Program-made: the position numbers and the translations under genes | The notes under the pieces: model-generated | Database searches by the model: none | What the model was told of the DNA's origin: nothing | The model's input: the letters and a program-made list of their open reading frames with translations, nothing else | Shown here: piece after piece, positions 23,723-33,603 of the stretch | Layout of the letters: the number at the start of each line of letters is the position of its first letter | Numbering within the stretch: position 1 is the first letter of the stretch | From: Aureococcus anophagefferens | Lineage: Eukaryota; Sar; Pelagophyceae; Pelagomonadales; Pelagomonadaceae | Length of the DNA stretch: 64,000 bases | Reading direction: 5' to 3' | NCBI RefSeq assembly: GCF_000186865.1 | Contig: NW_008705564.1 | Location: 2,027,259-2,091,258, forward strand

Positions 23723-24424
23723 ATGAACACCGAAGCCCAAAACACGCCGCGGGAGCCCGCGCCCGAGGCGCCATCGTCGACGAAACGCGCCTCCTTGGTT
23801 CTCGACGCATCGGGCGGCACCGCGCCGCACCGGTCGCCCTCGCTCGAGCCGCTCGAGGCGCCCTCGCTCGCATCGGCGTCCTTCATGACCCTGGGGCCGT
23901 TCCAGACGCCGACGCTGCTCGACCAACTCGCGGCGACCGCGCCCGTTTCGTCGCAGATGACGACGCCGCCGACGCCCCAGCTCGACAAGCCGCGGCGCTC
24001 GCTCTCCCGCGACAACCTGTCGCAGATCTTCTCGCCGCCGACGGCCGAGGAGCTCGGCCGCCCCGCGGAGATCGCCCCGGCGGCGCGGCCGCCGCGGCCC
24101 GCGGCGCGCCCGGCGCGGCCGCCGGCGCTCGAGGCGCCGGGCCTCGCGGGGGGCTTCATGACGCTCGCGAGCCAGGCCACCCCCCCGACGCCCGCGCTGA
24201 CGAAGCCACGCACGCCGCTGTCGCCCAAGACGTTCGTGCCGCCGACGCCCGAGGAGCTCGGTCGAGACGTCGCCGCGATCGATCTCGCGAGCCAGGAGAC
24301 GCCGCCGACGCCGATCCAGTGGAAGCCGCGCAAGTCGCTGTCGCCGAAGACCTTCGTGCCGCCGACGCCCGAGGAGCTCGCCATGCCGCCGCCGCCGCCG
24401 CGCGCGACGAAGGCGGGGTGCTGA
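23723..24424 (+). CDS. Disordered protein with three SP/TP-rich repeats
   Basis: A 233-residue protein from ATG 23723 carries three degenerate 30-residue repeats near residues 82-115, 155-188 and 195-225. Each follows the plan TPPTPxxxKPRxxLSPKTF, then VPPTPEELG. The first copy is the most diverged (SLSRDNLSQIFSPP). Shorter related pieces (SFMTLGPFQTPT, GFMTLASQATPP) precede two of them. Every repeat has several Ser-Pro or Thr-Pro sites, so proline-directed kinases such as CDKs or MAPKs are likely modifiers. There is no predicted globular domain. Function unknown. Confidence 0.6.
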   Translation: MNTEAQNTPREPAPEAPSSTKRASLVLDASGGTAPHRSPSLEPLEAPSLASASFMTLGPFQTPTLLDQLAATAPVSSQMTTPPTPQLDKPRRSLSRDNLSQIFSPPTAEELGRPAEIAPAARPPRPAARPARPPALEAPGLAGGFMTLASQATPPTPALTKPRTPLSPKTFVPPTPEELGRDVAAIDLASQETPPTPIQWKPRKSLSPKTFVPPTPEELAMPPPPPRATKAGC

Positions 24425-24563
24425 GAATGATACGACGCGCGCTTGTCCCACTCGTAAAAACACAACCGGGCGTGGCGTAGTCCAGAGGTGCCGCACTGCT
24501 TCCTCGCGGCCCCGAGGTGCCTCGCTGCTTATTCGGTGCCATACGCTGCTTACTCGCGGCGCC

Positions 24564-26073
24564 CTAGATGCCGACGGCGCCGAGCGCGGCCTCGAGGCCG
24601 TCGAGGCCGCCGTCGTCGAGGCAGTCGTCGTCGGCGAGGTCCTCGTCGTTGTCGTCCATGTCGCCGAGGATGTCGCGGTCGCCGAGGAGCTCGCCGAGCT
24701 TCTCGAGCGCGGCGTCGTCGAGCGCGTTGCCGTTGAGCTCGAGCTTCCCGAGCGCGGGCGCCTTGGCCAGGAGCGCGGAGACGAGGAGGAGCGCGCCCTT
24801 GGACGCGAGCTCGTTCGTCGCGAGGAGCGCCGTGGCGAGCTTGGGCAGCGCCGGCAGCCCGAGCGCGAGCGCGGCGCCGCCCGCGGACGTGAGCTCGTTC
24901 TCCTCGAAGCCCAGGAACTCGAGCGCGGGCGCGCAGCCCGCGAGCCAGCCCCCGGCGCACGACGCCGCCGTCAGCTCGTTGCCCGAGAGGTCGAGGTGGA
25001 CTAAATCCGGGCAGCACGTCAGCGGCTCCATGAGCGGCGCGAAGCCGTCGTCGCCGAGCGAACAGTCGCCTGTGTGGAAATCAAATCTTCAACCCGACTT
25101 CAATGTGCGCGTATTCGAATGTTTTGACACGAGCACTTCCGCCGTGCTTCGAGAACTCGCTGAGAGCAATCGATTCGTCCAAAAATCAGCCGAATCGACT
25201 TCGATTTGATCGAGCTAGAGAATTCTGAAGTTTGGCCCCGACGTCCCAGCTCACTGGTTGATTTCCACGCAGGCAGTCGCGGAGCACGAGCTTTTTGAGC
25301 GGCGCGGCCGCGGACGGCGACGCCGCGGCGCTGTCGGCGAGCCAGGCCGCGATGGCCTCGCCGCCGTCGTCGCCGAAGGAGTTGTCCGCGAGGTCCAGCG
25401 TGTGCACGAGGTGCCGCGGGCGGAGCGCGCCTGCGAACGCGAGCGACCCCGCGCGGCCGGCCCTCGTGCCGCTGAAGCGCAGGTCCACCAATTTCGGCGA
25501 CGCGGCGACGATGGACGCGACGGCGACGGCGCCGTTGTCGCCGGACATGTTGTTGTGGTAGTGGAAGCGCTCGAGCGCCGTGTCGCCCCCGTCGGTCAAA
25601 AGCCCCGCGAGCTGCTTCGCGGCGGCCTCGGACATGCCGTTGTTGCACGTCTTCAGGGAGACGAGGGGCGTCCCGCCGAAGAGGGGCAGCAGCGCGTCCA
25701 GACCCTTCTGGCCCAGCGCGTTGTCGGACACGTCGAGCGCCTCGGCCGCGCACCGCGCGGCGTCGCCGCCGCCCGCGGCCGCGGCGAGCGCGCCGCTCAG
25801 GTGCGCGAGCACCTCGAGCGCCTCGGCCTCGGGCCGGCCGGCGATGACGTCGGCGATGTCCACGTCCACGAGGCCGCGGAGGCCCTTCAGGCGGCCGGCG
25901 AGCGCCGCCGCGGCGGCGGCCGTGTACGACTTGTTGCCCAGCTTGACGCCGCGCAGCGCCGCCGGCATCGTCTCGACGAGCGCGAGCGCGCCGGCCGCGT
26001 CGGCGATGAGCTCGCGCTTCGGAGACAGCGTGCAGACGTCGAAGGTGGCGGTGGCGGATTCGAAGGTGGCCAT
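24564..26073 (-). CDS. RanGAP: Ran GTPase-activating protein (RanGAP), two exons
   Basis: RanGAP stimulates GTP hydrolysis by Ran in the cytoplasm and so sets the direction of nuclear transport. Exons 26073-25281 and 25069-24564 give 432 residues; the intron is introner A3. The core is a leucine-rich-repeat array with family landmarks: VIAGRPEAEALEVLAHLSGA, DVSDNALGQKGLDALLPL, HNNMSGDNGAVAVASIV, LDLADNSFGDDGGEAIAAWL and, across the splice, LVLRDCSLGDDGFAPLM. The C-terminus is acidic (DDNDEDLADDDCLDD), as in RanGAPs. The start ATG (MATFESATATFDVCTLSPKR) follows stops and non-ATG codons. A plant-type WPP domain is not evident. Confidence 0.9.
25070..25272 (+). mobile_element. Introner element, family A, copy A3
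   Basis: A 203-bp element lies antisense to RanGAP. The gene-sense ends are CTGCGTGGAAATCAA and GATTTCCACACAG. Target copies GCGACTGC and GCGACTGT differ at one base. The intron is 25280-25070, GC-AG, phase 1. Confidence 0.93.
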
Positions 26074-26285
26074 AATCGCCGGCGGCTGTGCTGTGGACGG
26101 CAAGTCTGGCGCACGACCGGCTCGGGACGCCTGGGAGCCGTGCCGCGCGGCGCGGCCGCGCGCGCCGCCTGACGTCGCGCGCGAGGGCCTCTAGCACGCG
26201 CGCGGGCCTCGCTAGAGGTTGGGTACATAGTACGTGCGGGCCTCGTCCACTAGCTTATTACGGACGAGCACCGGTCGCCTGCGAA

Positions 26286-26867
26286 CCTACTTCCCCGGGC
26301 ATTAACCTACCCGGATTACGGATTTGGCGCTCCTCCTACGCGCGCCAGGCCACACCTCTGGCCTCCCTGCGCCTCCAGCCGACTATCCTGGATACTACGG
26401 GGGCTGGGGTCCTTATATTAGGCACCCCTGGCTCATTACCGGACCTCGACCCCGGAGCCGGCCATGTTGAACTTCAACGCAGGTCAAGTTGACCTCAAGT
26501 TGAAGAAAATTTATAGCTTCGCCGAGGAATTCCCGCGGCTGCAATTCCCCGCACGGGACCCGCGGGGAGGCGTGCTTTTGGCGTCCTTCGGTGCCGCGAA
26601 GTCGGCCCCGCGGGTGCATATACCCACCGTTACCATGATCCTGGTCAGATTGTCGAAATTGGAGCTGGACTGGCAGCGTCGTACAGGTCCGAGCCAACAG
26701 CTGCCCATGGGGGCGCTGGTTGTCTTCCGGTGAGTCAAATAGTCGCCCATCCGGACCACCCTGCCCCTGGCGTCGCGCTGGGGCACTACAGGCTGTGGCT
26801 GGCGGAGTTAGAGGGGCCCAAGGGCGCGTTTCGGTAATCCGGGTACTTTAATGCCCGGGGGAGTAGG
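26286..26867. mobile_element. Inverted-repeat element, about 0.58 kb, MITE-like
   Basis: The arms at 26286-26320 and 26833-26867 are inverted copies of about 35 bases. Both contain ccccgggcattaa and acccggattac, separated by cct in one arm and agt in the other. The interior looks less GC-rich than the flanks and has no recognisable coding sequence, so a non-autonomous transposon is the simplest reading. No clear target duplication was found. The right arm encodes the last residues and stop of the neighbouring minus-strand gene. Confidence 0.7.
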
Positions 26868-29229
26868 ACGCCTTGGCGGCGCCGCGGCGGTTCACCGTGT
26901 CGCGGCGGGCGCGCGCGATGGCCTCGAGGCTCGAGAGCTCGCGTTCGGTGGCGCGGTTCTGGAGCCTGAGCTCGGCGAGCTGCATCTCGAGCTGGCGCTG
27001 CTGCGTCTCGAGCTGGCGCTCCTGCTCGAGCTTGGGCTCGAGGCCGCGCCGCACGGCCCGCACCTTGTCCTCCGCCTCGACGGCCGCCGCCTGCTCGGCC
27101 TCCGCCTCCTCCTCGAGCCGCGAGGCGCGCGCCTCGGCGGCCTCGCGCACGCGGTGGAGGACGTTGACCTGGGCGAAGGGCGGACGCGTCGGGCCGGCGG
27201 ACGAGAGCGAGGCGCCGTCGGACGCGGTCGCCGGCTCGTCGGGCTCGTCGGGCTCGTCGCCCATGACCATGGGCGTCGTGGGCGCGGGCGCGGGCGCCGC
27301 CGCGGGCGCGGGCGCGGGCGCCGACGCCGCCGCGGGCGCGGCCGCGCCGGGCGCGTCGAGGCGGGGCGCGGTCGCCGGCGGCTTCGCGGACGGCCGCTTG
27401 AAGGCCTTGAAAAAGGCCTGCTGCGCCGCCGTGGGCTTGTCCGTGGACTTCATCTTCTTCTTCTTCGGCGCCGTCGACGACGCGGGCACGCCGTCGCGCT
27501 TGGCGACGGGCGCCGGGAGCAGGCGCGGCAGCGGCTTCGCGGACATGGGCGACGCCAGCGACGCCGCGGAAACCGTGGGCCGCGTGCCCAGCATCAGCGC
27601 CGTCGTCGACGACAACGCGGACACGCCGACGCGCTTGGCGGCGGGCGCCGTGGGCAGGCGCGGCAGCGGCCGCGCGGACACGGGCGACGCCGGCGACGCC
27701 GCGGAGACCGTGGGCCGCTCCGGCGCCGACTTCGGGCCGAGCACCTTCGGACCGCTCGCGACGCGCCCGTCGCGAGCCGCGTTTTTCTCTCTCTTGGTAC
27801 CATTTTTTTCGTCGACCTTCTTGACGCAGTACTCGTGTTCCTCGACCGTGAGGGGCCGCAGCAGGTCGAGCAAATAAACCACGAGCACGCACTCGGCCCG
27901 CGACCCCTGGGGCCGCTCAGACTTGATCTGCGCCTTGCCCTGGTGGTTCGACGGCGCCGCGCGCGTCATGAAGTCCAACGACGTCTCGACGTTGCGCACG
28001 CGAGATTCGCAGGGGCGCGACGCCGCGGGATTGGCGACGTGGCGGTGCAGGTGGTCCTCGAGCTTGTGCGGGCCGCCGTTTTTGTGCCGCTCGACGTCCT
28101 CGACGAACAGCGAGCAGACGGCCGAAGCGTCGCGCGCCTGCTCGACGTTGTGCGGATGGCCCGGAGGCTTCGCACCGGCGACGCCCGCGAGCCAGAATCG
28201 CTTCGGCACGAGCGGGGGGACCGTGTTGGCCGCCCGGGAGATCACGACGACGGACTCGTCGTCGACGGTGTCGTCCCCGCACAGCGTCTGCTTGCAGACG
28301 CGGACGGAGAAGAGCAGCGACAGGTCGCCGAACGCCGACGCGCCGTCGCGCGCGACGTCCTCGATCGTGAGCTCCATCTTCTCCAGCTGCCCGAAGGCCT
28401 GCCGCGCGCGCGGGTTGCCCCCGAGGTAGCTCAGCGAGAAGGGCCGCGTCTTCAGCTCATCCCAGATCTCGACCACCTCGTCGTCGGGCATGACCTCGCC
28501 GGGGATGACCTCCATCACCTTGCGTCGATTCTTCCAGCAATTCACGCTCAAGTCCTGGCACAGGTCGCAGTCCGGGTAGTCCGGGCAGTTCGGGTTGGGA
28601 TAGTACCTTCTGCTCGGCTCGTAGGCCTCGCCGCGCTCGACGAGAACGTCACGCTGCTCTTGAGTCAGCGGGCATCGATTCGATTTGTGGTCGTTCTTGG
28701 CGCCGCAGTTCAAGCAGGTGTAGCCATTGCCATATGTCATTCCGATACGCTGTTGGCGCACGTACGTCGGATCGTTCTTCCAGCGAGCGATGCGTGCGTC
28801 GATCGGGTTTCCATTCGCGCCCAAGCGTTTTTTGTCCAGCTGGTTCTGGATGAACTTGGCGTCCTTCCCGGTCTTCTCCATCAAGTCCAACATGTCCTCG
28901 CTCGTGTCCGTCAGGAAGGGTTCTTTGGCATTGGCCTCGTCGTCGAGCCACCGCTCGAGCGCCGGGTATGAACAGCCGCCGACGACCGCGTGATATCGCA
29001 GGACGTGCTGGAACGTTTTATATTCGTTTCGATTCTTAGGAGCCTCGCCGTACTGAGCCTTGGGGCACCCTGGCATCGCGCACGCGAAAGTGCCGTCGCG
29101 CAGCGTCTTGAAGGTGGTCCGGGCGACAACCGGCCCCGTCGAGGTCTGCCACGTGACGTCGTAGGTCCACTGGTGCTCAGTCTCGGCGCGAGGACACGCC
29201 GTGAGAGTCTGCCACTGCAGCTTCGGCAT
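26848..29229 (-). CDS. Large protein with zinc-knuckle-like motifs and C-terminal coiled coil
   Basis: ATG 29229 opens 793 residues. The N-terminal half is Cys/His-bearing: CAMPGCPKAQYGE with a following HVLRYH (C2H2/BED-like), a CCHC-like CLNCGAKNDHKSNRCPL, and CPDYPDCDLCQDLSVNCW. The middle contains two tandem copies of about 43 residues (each beginning RPTVSAAS, with RPLPRLP or KPLPRLL). The C-terminal 120 residues are a Glu/Arg/Gln coiled coil (LEPKLEQERQLETQQRQLEM). The 5' part (28.5-29.2 kb) uses more A/T-ending codons than neighbouring genes. The last residues (SPGH, stop) are encoded in the right arm of the adjacent inverted repeat. A transposon-derived or nucleic-acid-binding protein is possible; no catalytic core is recognised. 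Confidence 0.6.
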   Translation of the reverse strand: MPKLQWQTLTACPRAETEHQWTYDVTWQTSTGPVVARTTFKTLRDGTFACAMPGCPKAQYGEAPKNRNEYKTFQHVLRYHAVVGGCSYPALERWLDDEANAKEPFLTDTSEDMLDLMEKTGKDAKFIQNQLDKKRLGANGNPIDARIARWKNDPTYVRQQRIGMTYGNGYTCLNCGAKNDHKSNRCPLTQEQRDVLVERGEAYEPSRRYYPNPNCPDYPDCDLCQDLSVNCWKNRRKVMEVIPGEVMPDDEVVEIWDELKTRPFSLSYLGGNPRARQAFGQLEKMELTIEDVARDGASAFGDLSLLFSVRVCKQTLCGDDTVDDESVVVISRAANTVPPLVPKRFWLAGVAGAKPPGHPHNVEQARDASAVCSLFVEDVERHKNGGPHKLEDHLHRHVANPAASRPCESRVRNVETSLDFMTRAAPSNHQGKAQIKSERPQGSRAECVLVVYLLDLLRPLTVEEHEYCVKKVDEKNGTKREKNAARDGRVASGPKVLGPKSAPERPTVSAASPASPVSARPLPRLPTAPAAKRVGVSALSSTTALMLGTRPTVSAASLASPMSAKPLPRLLPAPVAKRDGVPASSTAPKKKKMKSTDKPTAAQQAFFKAFKRPSAKPPATAPRLDAPGAAAPAAASAPAPAPAAAPAPAPTTPMVMGDEPDEPDEPATASDGASLSSAGPTRPPFAQVNVLHRVREAAEARASRLEEEAEAEQAAAVEAEDKVRAVRRGLEPKLEQERQLETQQRQLEMQLAELRLQNRATERELSSLEAIARARRDTVNRRGAAKASYSPGH

Positions 29230-30146
29230 TTTGCGCGTTTCGGGCCATTTTGGGTGCTCGAACCAATCCTCCGCTGCGCTGCGGCAACTGTCGGGCAAGG
29301 CCGGCCTCTACAATACAGCAGTGCCCCTGGCGCGCGATGGGCGGCGCCTCCGGAGGCATGCGCGGTACCGGCGGACGCAGCATGCTAGTCAGCATCCCCT
29401 GGACAACTCGCACGGGCCGCAAGTCGCGAATCGCGGCGCGCGCGCCCCGAAAGCAGCGATGTTTCGCCATATCGGCAGATCTTGCGCTCTGGGGCAGCCC
29501 GGGAGCAGCCCTGGCGCCGCCGCGGCGCGCCGCGCGGCCATCCCATCGAGGGCACGTAGGTATGCGACGGTTCCATGGGCCGGGCGTCGAAGTTCGACGC
29601 GACCGCGTGCCGGGGGCCCGGCCCGAGCGTCTTTTCGACGACGAGCGGAAACGGCCGACGCGGCGCCGAGTGGCCCCAGGGCGTGCGCCGGGCGTCGTAG
29701 GGCTCGGGTTCCGCGCCGAAGGCGCGGAGGGGCGCCGCGGACCGCTCGAGGCCTTCGTCGGCGACCGGAACGTCGACCCGGCGCGGGCGGCCGCCGGCCG
29801 AGAACGCGTCTCCAGGGCCCGGCGGCGGATGACCGCGCGGGGCCCGGGAGCGGGCCGGCGCGCGCGGGTTCGGCGCCGGCGACGTGCCCGACGAGCCTCG
29901 GGGCCGCGGAACCGATCACCGACGCCGCGTCGGCTTCGAGAAGGAGCGCGCCGGACGCGTCCGCGGGACGCGGGTCACTTCGAGACCGTCGGCGAAGGCC
30001 GCCGCCTCGAGGCCAAGCGAAGCGCGAAGCACACGTTCGAGGTCCTCTAGGCCGCAAGGTCCCCCCCCCCCCATCGGCCGATCCCCAAGTAACAGGTCGA
30101 CACACGTTCGAGGCCGCAAGATCCCTCCTCCCCAAGTAAAGAAGTC
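29230..30146. other. Gene-poor stretch without a confident gene
   Basis: Overlapping frames exist on both strands, but all are Arg/Ala/Pro-rich and none gives a credible protein. One short plus-strand piece near 29573 (GRASKFDATACRGPGPSVFS) looks protein-like and could be an exon or gene relic. Near 30028-30138 a cacacgttcgagg block ending in ccccaagtaa occurs twice, one copy with a C13-type run. Confidence 0.4.
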
Positions 30147-30614
30147 CTACGCCGGCGGGGTTCGCCGCCGCCGGGCCGGCATCCGCGGGACCAGCGAGGA
30201 GAAGAAGAGCGCGACGCCGCGGACGGCCGCCGCGGCGCCGCGCGCGGCCGCCGGCGCCCAGTCGCGCCGCGCGCGGAACGCGACGTCCGCCGCGATCGCG
30301 CAGAGCGCAGCGAGGAGCGGGCCGAGGAGCGGCACGCGGCGGCAGAGCGCGCCGACGGGCGACGGCGCGTCGAGCTGCCGCTCCGCGCGCGTGCCGAGCA
30401 CGAGGACCGTGCCGACGCCCGGCGCGAAGAGCTCGTCGCTCGCGTCGACGGTCGCGTCGAGGTGCTTGTAGCGCTTCCCCTTCCAGACGAGCGTCACGCG
30501 GTCCAGCGGCAAGTTCCAGTGCCTCGCGCAGGTCACGAGCGGCGTCTCGCCGTCGGGCACGTCGAGGCGCTGCGTGTCACCGGCGAACTTGAAAGCGACT
30601 GTGCGATTGCTCAT
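30147..30614 (-). CDS. Ubiquitin-like domain protein with C-terminal hydrophobic segment
   Basis: A 155-residue protein from ATG 30614. Residues 5-78 fit a ubiquitin-like fold (VAFKFAGDTQRLDVPDGETP, VTLVWKGKRYKHLDATV, GVGTVLVLGTRAE), including the L-x-W/Y-K-G-K strand-turn typical of UBL domains. There is no C-terminal Gly-Gly, so it is unlikely to be conjugated. Residues 92-110 (VPLLGPLLAALCAIAADVAF) and 128-140 are hydrophobic and may anchor it in a membrane, with a basic tail. UBL-plus-anchor proteins often link to ER-associated degradation; that is inference. Confidence 0.6.
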   Translation of the reverse strand: MSNRTVAFKFAGDTQRLDVPDGETPLVTCARHWNLPLDRVTLVWKGKRYKHLDATVDASDELFAPGVGTVLVLGTRAERQLDAPSPVGALCRRVPLLGPLLAALCAIAADVAFRARRDWAPAAARGAAAAVRGVALFFSSLVPRMPARRRRTPPA

Positions 30615-30843
30615 TGCGCGGCGTCGCGGCGCGCAGTGTCCTTACGCGACGAGCACCGAGAGAGGCGCGGCGCGGCGCGCAGTGCTCTATGCAGACGAGG
30701 CCTCACCTCGCTTTTGCTGTGGTAAATTTGGCTGCAACGAATCAAGCTGCCCATTTTCCATGTTTGCTTGCCATGAAGCTGCCCGCCACGTTTGCTGCAC
30801 GAAACACACCGGAATGTGCGCCGCTTGAGGCTTTGATCCGAAC

Positions 30844-32620
30844 ATGTCAAGCCGCGAACACCTCCGCCGGCGCGCCGCCGCGCGGCCGCTGCCCATCACG
30901 GAGCTCGCGCCGGCCGACGACGCGAACGCGCGGCCGACGCCCATGGCCCACGACCCGCGGGTCTTGCGGAACCTGCCGAAGACGGGTCAGCGCCCGCGTC
31001 CGCCGCGACGCGGGCGGCGGTCCCCGCGGCGCGCGGGCCGGTCGCGCGCGCCGGACGTCGGGGAACGCGCGGGGCGCGCGCGTCGTCGCTCGCGAAATTC
31101 GCTCCCGTCGGCCGTCGCGCCGCGGCCGCCGCCGTCACCGCGCGTTTGCAGGCAAGCGCGGCGCGCCCCAGGCGTTCCCGCACCTGCTCTTCATGATGCT
31201 CGAGCGCGAGGTCGAGGCCGGCACGGTGCACTGGTGCGAGGGCGGCGCGGCCTTCGAGATCGCGGACCTCGACGGCTTCATCGCCGACACGCTCGTCAAG
31301 TACTTTCGCCACAGCCGCTACGCGTCGTTCCAGCGCCAGCTGAATTTGTACGGCTTCAAGAAGAACGCCGACGGCGCCTTCGAGCACGAGTCCTTCCTCC
31401 GCGACCGGCCCGAGCTCCTCACGCGCGTGCTCCGCGCGCCGCAGTCGACCAAGGGCCGGTCGCGCGGCGCCGCGGCCGCCGCCGACGCCGCGGCGGCCGC
31501 GCCGGAGCGGCGCCGCGACGCGAAGCGCGCGCCGCCGGCGCCCGCGCCCGTGTCGACGCCGCCGCCGCCGAAGCGCAAGCGCGCGGCGCCCATCGCCGTC
31601 GAGGCCGCCGCGCCCGGAGCAGGAAAAGAGTGATTCAAGTTCTCTTCAATATGAGTGTTCCGTTCCGGAAAAAGCATTCGCGCGTCGAGAGCGCTCCGAG
31701 AGATGATCGCTCGTCCAAAAATTAGCCGAAACGACCGAGAGAGGAGCCTCCAAAGTTGGGAATTTCGCACCCTTTTCCCGCCCAGGCCGCGCCCGAGCCG
31801 AGCTGCGCGGACGCGCTCTGGGGCCTCGCGGTGTCGCCGCGGTCCGAGACCTCCGACGCCTTCTTCGCGCCGCTCCTCGCCTGCCCCATCCCGGAGGCCG
31901 CCGCCGCGCCGCCCTGGGCGCCCCTCCCGACGCCGCCGCCGTCGCCCGCCGGCCGCGACGGCGCCGCGCGGCCCGAGCCCGTCGCGCGCGCGGCCGCGGC
32001 GGCGCCCCAGCGCGCGCTGCCCGTCGCCTACGAGCCCGCGGTCGAGGCCGGAGTGGGGCGGGTGTGCTTCTGCGATCGATCGTCGCCGGAGAGGAATCTT
32101 TCGAAACGAGCCCGGGAACGTCTCGTGCTTCAAACGTCGCGCCGCCCCGCAGGTCTACGACGTGCCGCCGCCGCTGGCGCCCCTCGCGCGCGCGCCCGCG
32201 CCGCGCTTCTTCGCCGCGCCCCGGCCGGGCGCCGCGGAGCCGCCGCGGCCGCGCGACGACGCGTCGGCGCGGCTCGCGCGGCTCGCGCTCCTCGCGCCCG
32301 CGCCGCCGCCGCCGCCGCGGCCCGCGCCGCGCGAGCCGTCGCTCCCGTCGCTCCTGCCGTCGCCCCGCGACGGCTCCGAGCCGACGACGGAGAGCCCGCG
32401 GTCCGAGCTCGCGCCGCCGCGCCTCGACGACCGCATCCCGAGCGACGAGGTCCGCCTGCTCAACCGCACCTTCTCCGACGTCGGCTCCGACACCTGGGAC
32501 GTCGACGACGGCCCGGGCGAACCCGCCGCCGCGGCCGCCGCGCCCGCCGACCCCGACGACGCGGTCCACGCGCTCTTCGACGAGATCTTCGCGCCGAGCG
32601 CGGTCTTCATCGACCGCTGA
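30844..32620 (+). CDS. Heat-shock-factor-type transcription factor, four exons
   Basis: Exons 30844-30985, 31152-31606, 31786-32052 and 32153-32620 give 443 residues. The HSF DNA-binding domain lies near residues 53-145: FPHLLFMMLEREVEAG, VHWCEGGAAFEIADLDGF, YFRHSRYASFQRQLNLYGFK. That last stretch is the recognition helix that contacts heat-shock elements in promoters. HSF families are greatly expanded in diatoms and relatives. The rest is Pro/Ala-rich and disordered, with an acidic-hydrophobic end (DAVHALFDEIFAPSAVFIDR) resembling an activation domain. No clear HR-A/B trimerisation coil is seen. Intron 2 is introner B3; introns 1 and 3 (166 and 100 nt, GT-AG) are ordinary. It shares a 229-bp divergent region with the UBL gene. 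Confidence 0.85.
31615..31785 (+). mobile_element. Introner element, family B, copy B3
   Basis: A 171-bp element lies sense to the HSF gene, shortened within the GC-rich arm. The left end has drifted to CGGAGCAGGAAAAG; the right end is CCCGCCCAG. The target duplication GCCGCGCC is perfect. The intron is 31607-31785, GC-AG, phase 0. Confidence 0.9.
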
Positions 32621-32854
32621 ACAGAGGGCCCGTTTTGTTCCCCCCCAAGCTCCTCCCGCGGCGTCCACCGACGTATCAGAGCCGCCTGTCCCTCCCCGCC
32701 CTTCCCTAACGCGTGCACGTGCGCGCGGCCACTTAGGCCTACATTTCCTTCAAGTTGCATGGTGAAGGCCTTCTGCGCACGAATCGAGCTCTGCCGCCGT
32801 CGGCCCCCCTGCCGGCGCGTCCTGCCGCCGGACCCAGCAGGACACATCTGAGAG

Positions 32855-33493
32855 ATGATGCGACGCGTGCTCCTCCCTCTCACGCTCGCGCTGGTCACAG
32901 GCCTCGCGCCGACGCGCCGCTCCACGGCGCGCCGCCAGCACACGGCGCTGTTCGTCCTCGACGACGCCTTCGAGATGGCCGCCGCCGAGGCCCTCAAGGA
33001 CGAGATGGCGGCCAAGATGCAGCAGCGGAAGGGCGCGGAGCGCGTCGCCGTCCTCGCGGCCGCGGACGCCCTCGAAGAGGCGCAAACGTTGGAGGACCTC
33101 GAGAGGGCGCTGGACGTCGCGGGCCTCGCGGGCGTGCCGAGCGACGCGTCCGAGTTCGCCGGCGCCGTCGCGCGCCGGAAGAAGCTCCTCGACGCGCTCG
33201 CGCGCGAGGCCGTGCTCGAGACGCTCGCCGGCGCGTCCGTGTCCACGGCCGACGAGCTCGCCCTGATCGGTACCGCGCTCGAGGAAGCCGCGGCGCTCGG
33301 GCTCTCGCTCAACGACCCGGTCGTCTTCGACGCGGCCACGGCGTGCCGCGCGTACGCGGCGTCGGCGGACGTCGACGGCGCGGCCGCGACGGCCGCGGCG
33401 TTGATCTTCAAGGACGAGGCCCACGCGCTCTACGACGACTTCGCGCCGCCGAAGGCCGCCGCGCCCGACGAGCGGACCGTGCCAGACCTGTGA
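32855..33493 (+). CDS. Unknown helical protein, probably plastid-targeted
   Basis: A 212-residue protein from ATG 32855. Residues 1-18 (MMRRVLLPLTLALVTGLA) form a signal peptide, and the following PTRRSTARRQHTA is hydroxylated and basic like a transit peptide, so delivery to a secondary plastid is inferred. The mature part is almost entirely helical and Ala/Glu/Leu-rich (FEMAAAEALKDEMAAKMQQR, EEAQTLEDLERALDVAGLAG). There are no Cys clusters or catalytic motifs. The family is not recognised. Confidence 0.6.
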   Translation: MMRRVLLPLTLALVTGLAPTRRSTARRQHTALFVLDDAFEMAAAEALKDEMAAKMQQRKGAERVAVLAAADALEEAQTLEDLERALDVAGLAGVPSDASEFAGAVARRKKLLDALAREAVLETLAGASVSTADELALIGTALEEAAALGLSLNDPVVFDAATACRAYAASADVDGAAATAAALIFKDEAHALYDDFAPPKAAAPDERTVPDL

Positions 33494-33603
33494 GTTGCGA
33501 CTTTAAAGACACCCTAGAGCTAGCTGCCGAGGGGGTTTCCACACCTTTCGGCCTCATAGAAACCCTAACGAGGGGGGCCGATGACCAACGTACATCGTCA
33601 CAG

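Noticed and set aside
24425..24563. Imperfect gaggtgcc/gctgcttactcgcgg tandem motif between two convergent genes
   Set aside because: Copies are short and diverged with no clear unit length, and may be chance similarity.
29250..30050. 266-codon plus frame in the gene-poor stretch
   Set aside because: There is no ATG at its start, the composition is Arg/Gly/Pro-rich, and all other frames of the region look equally poor.
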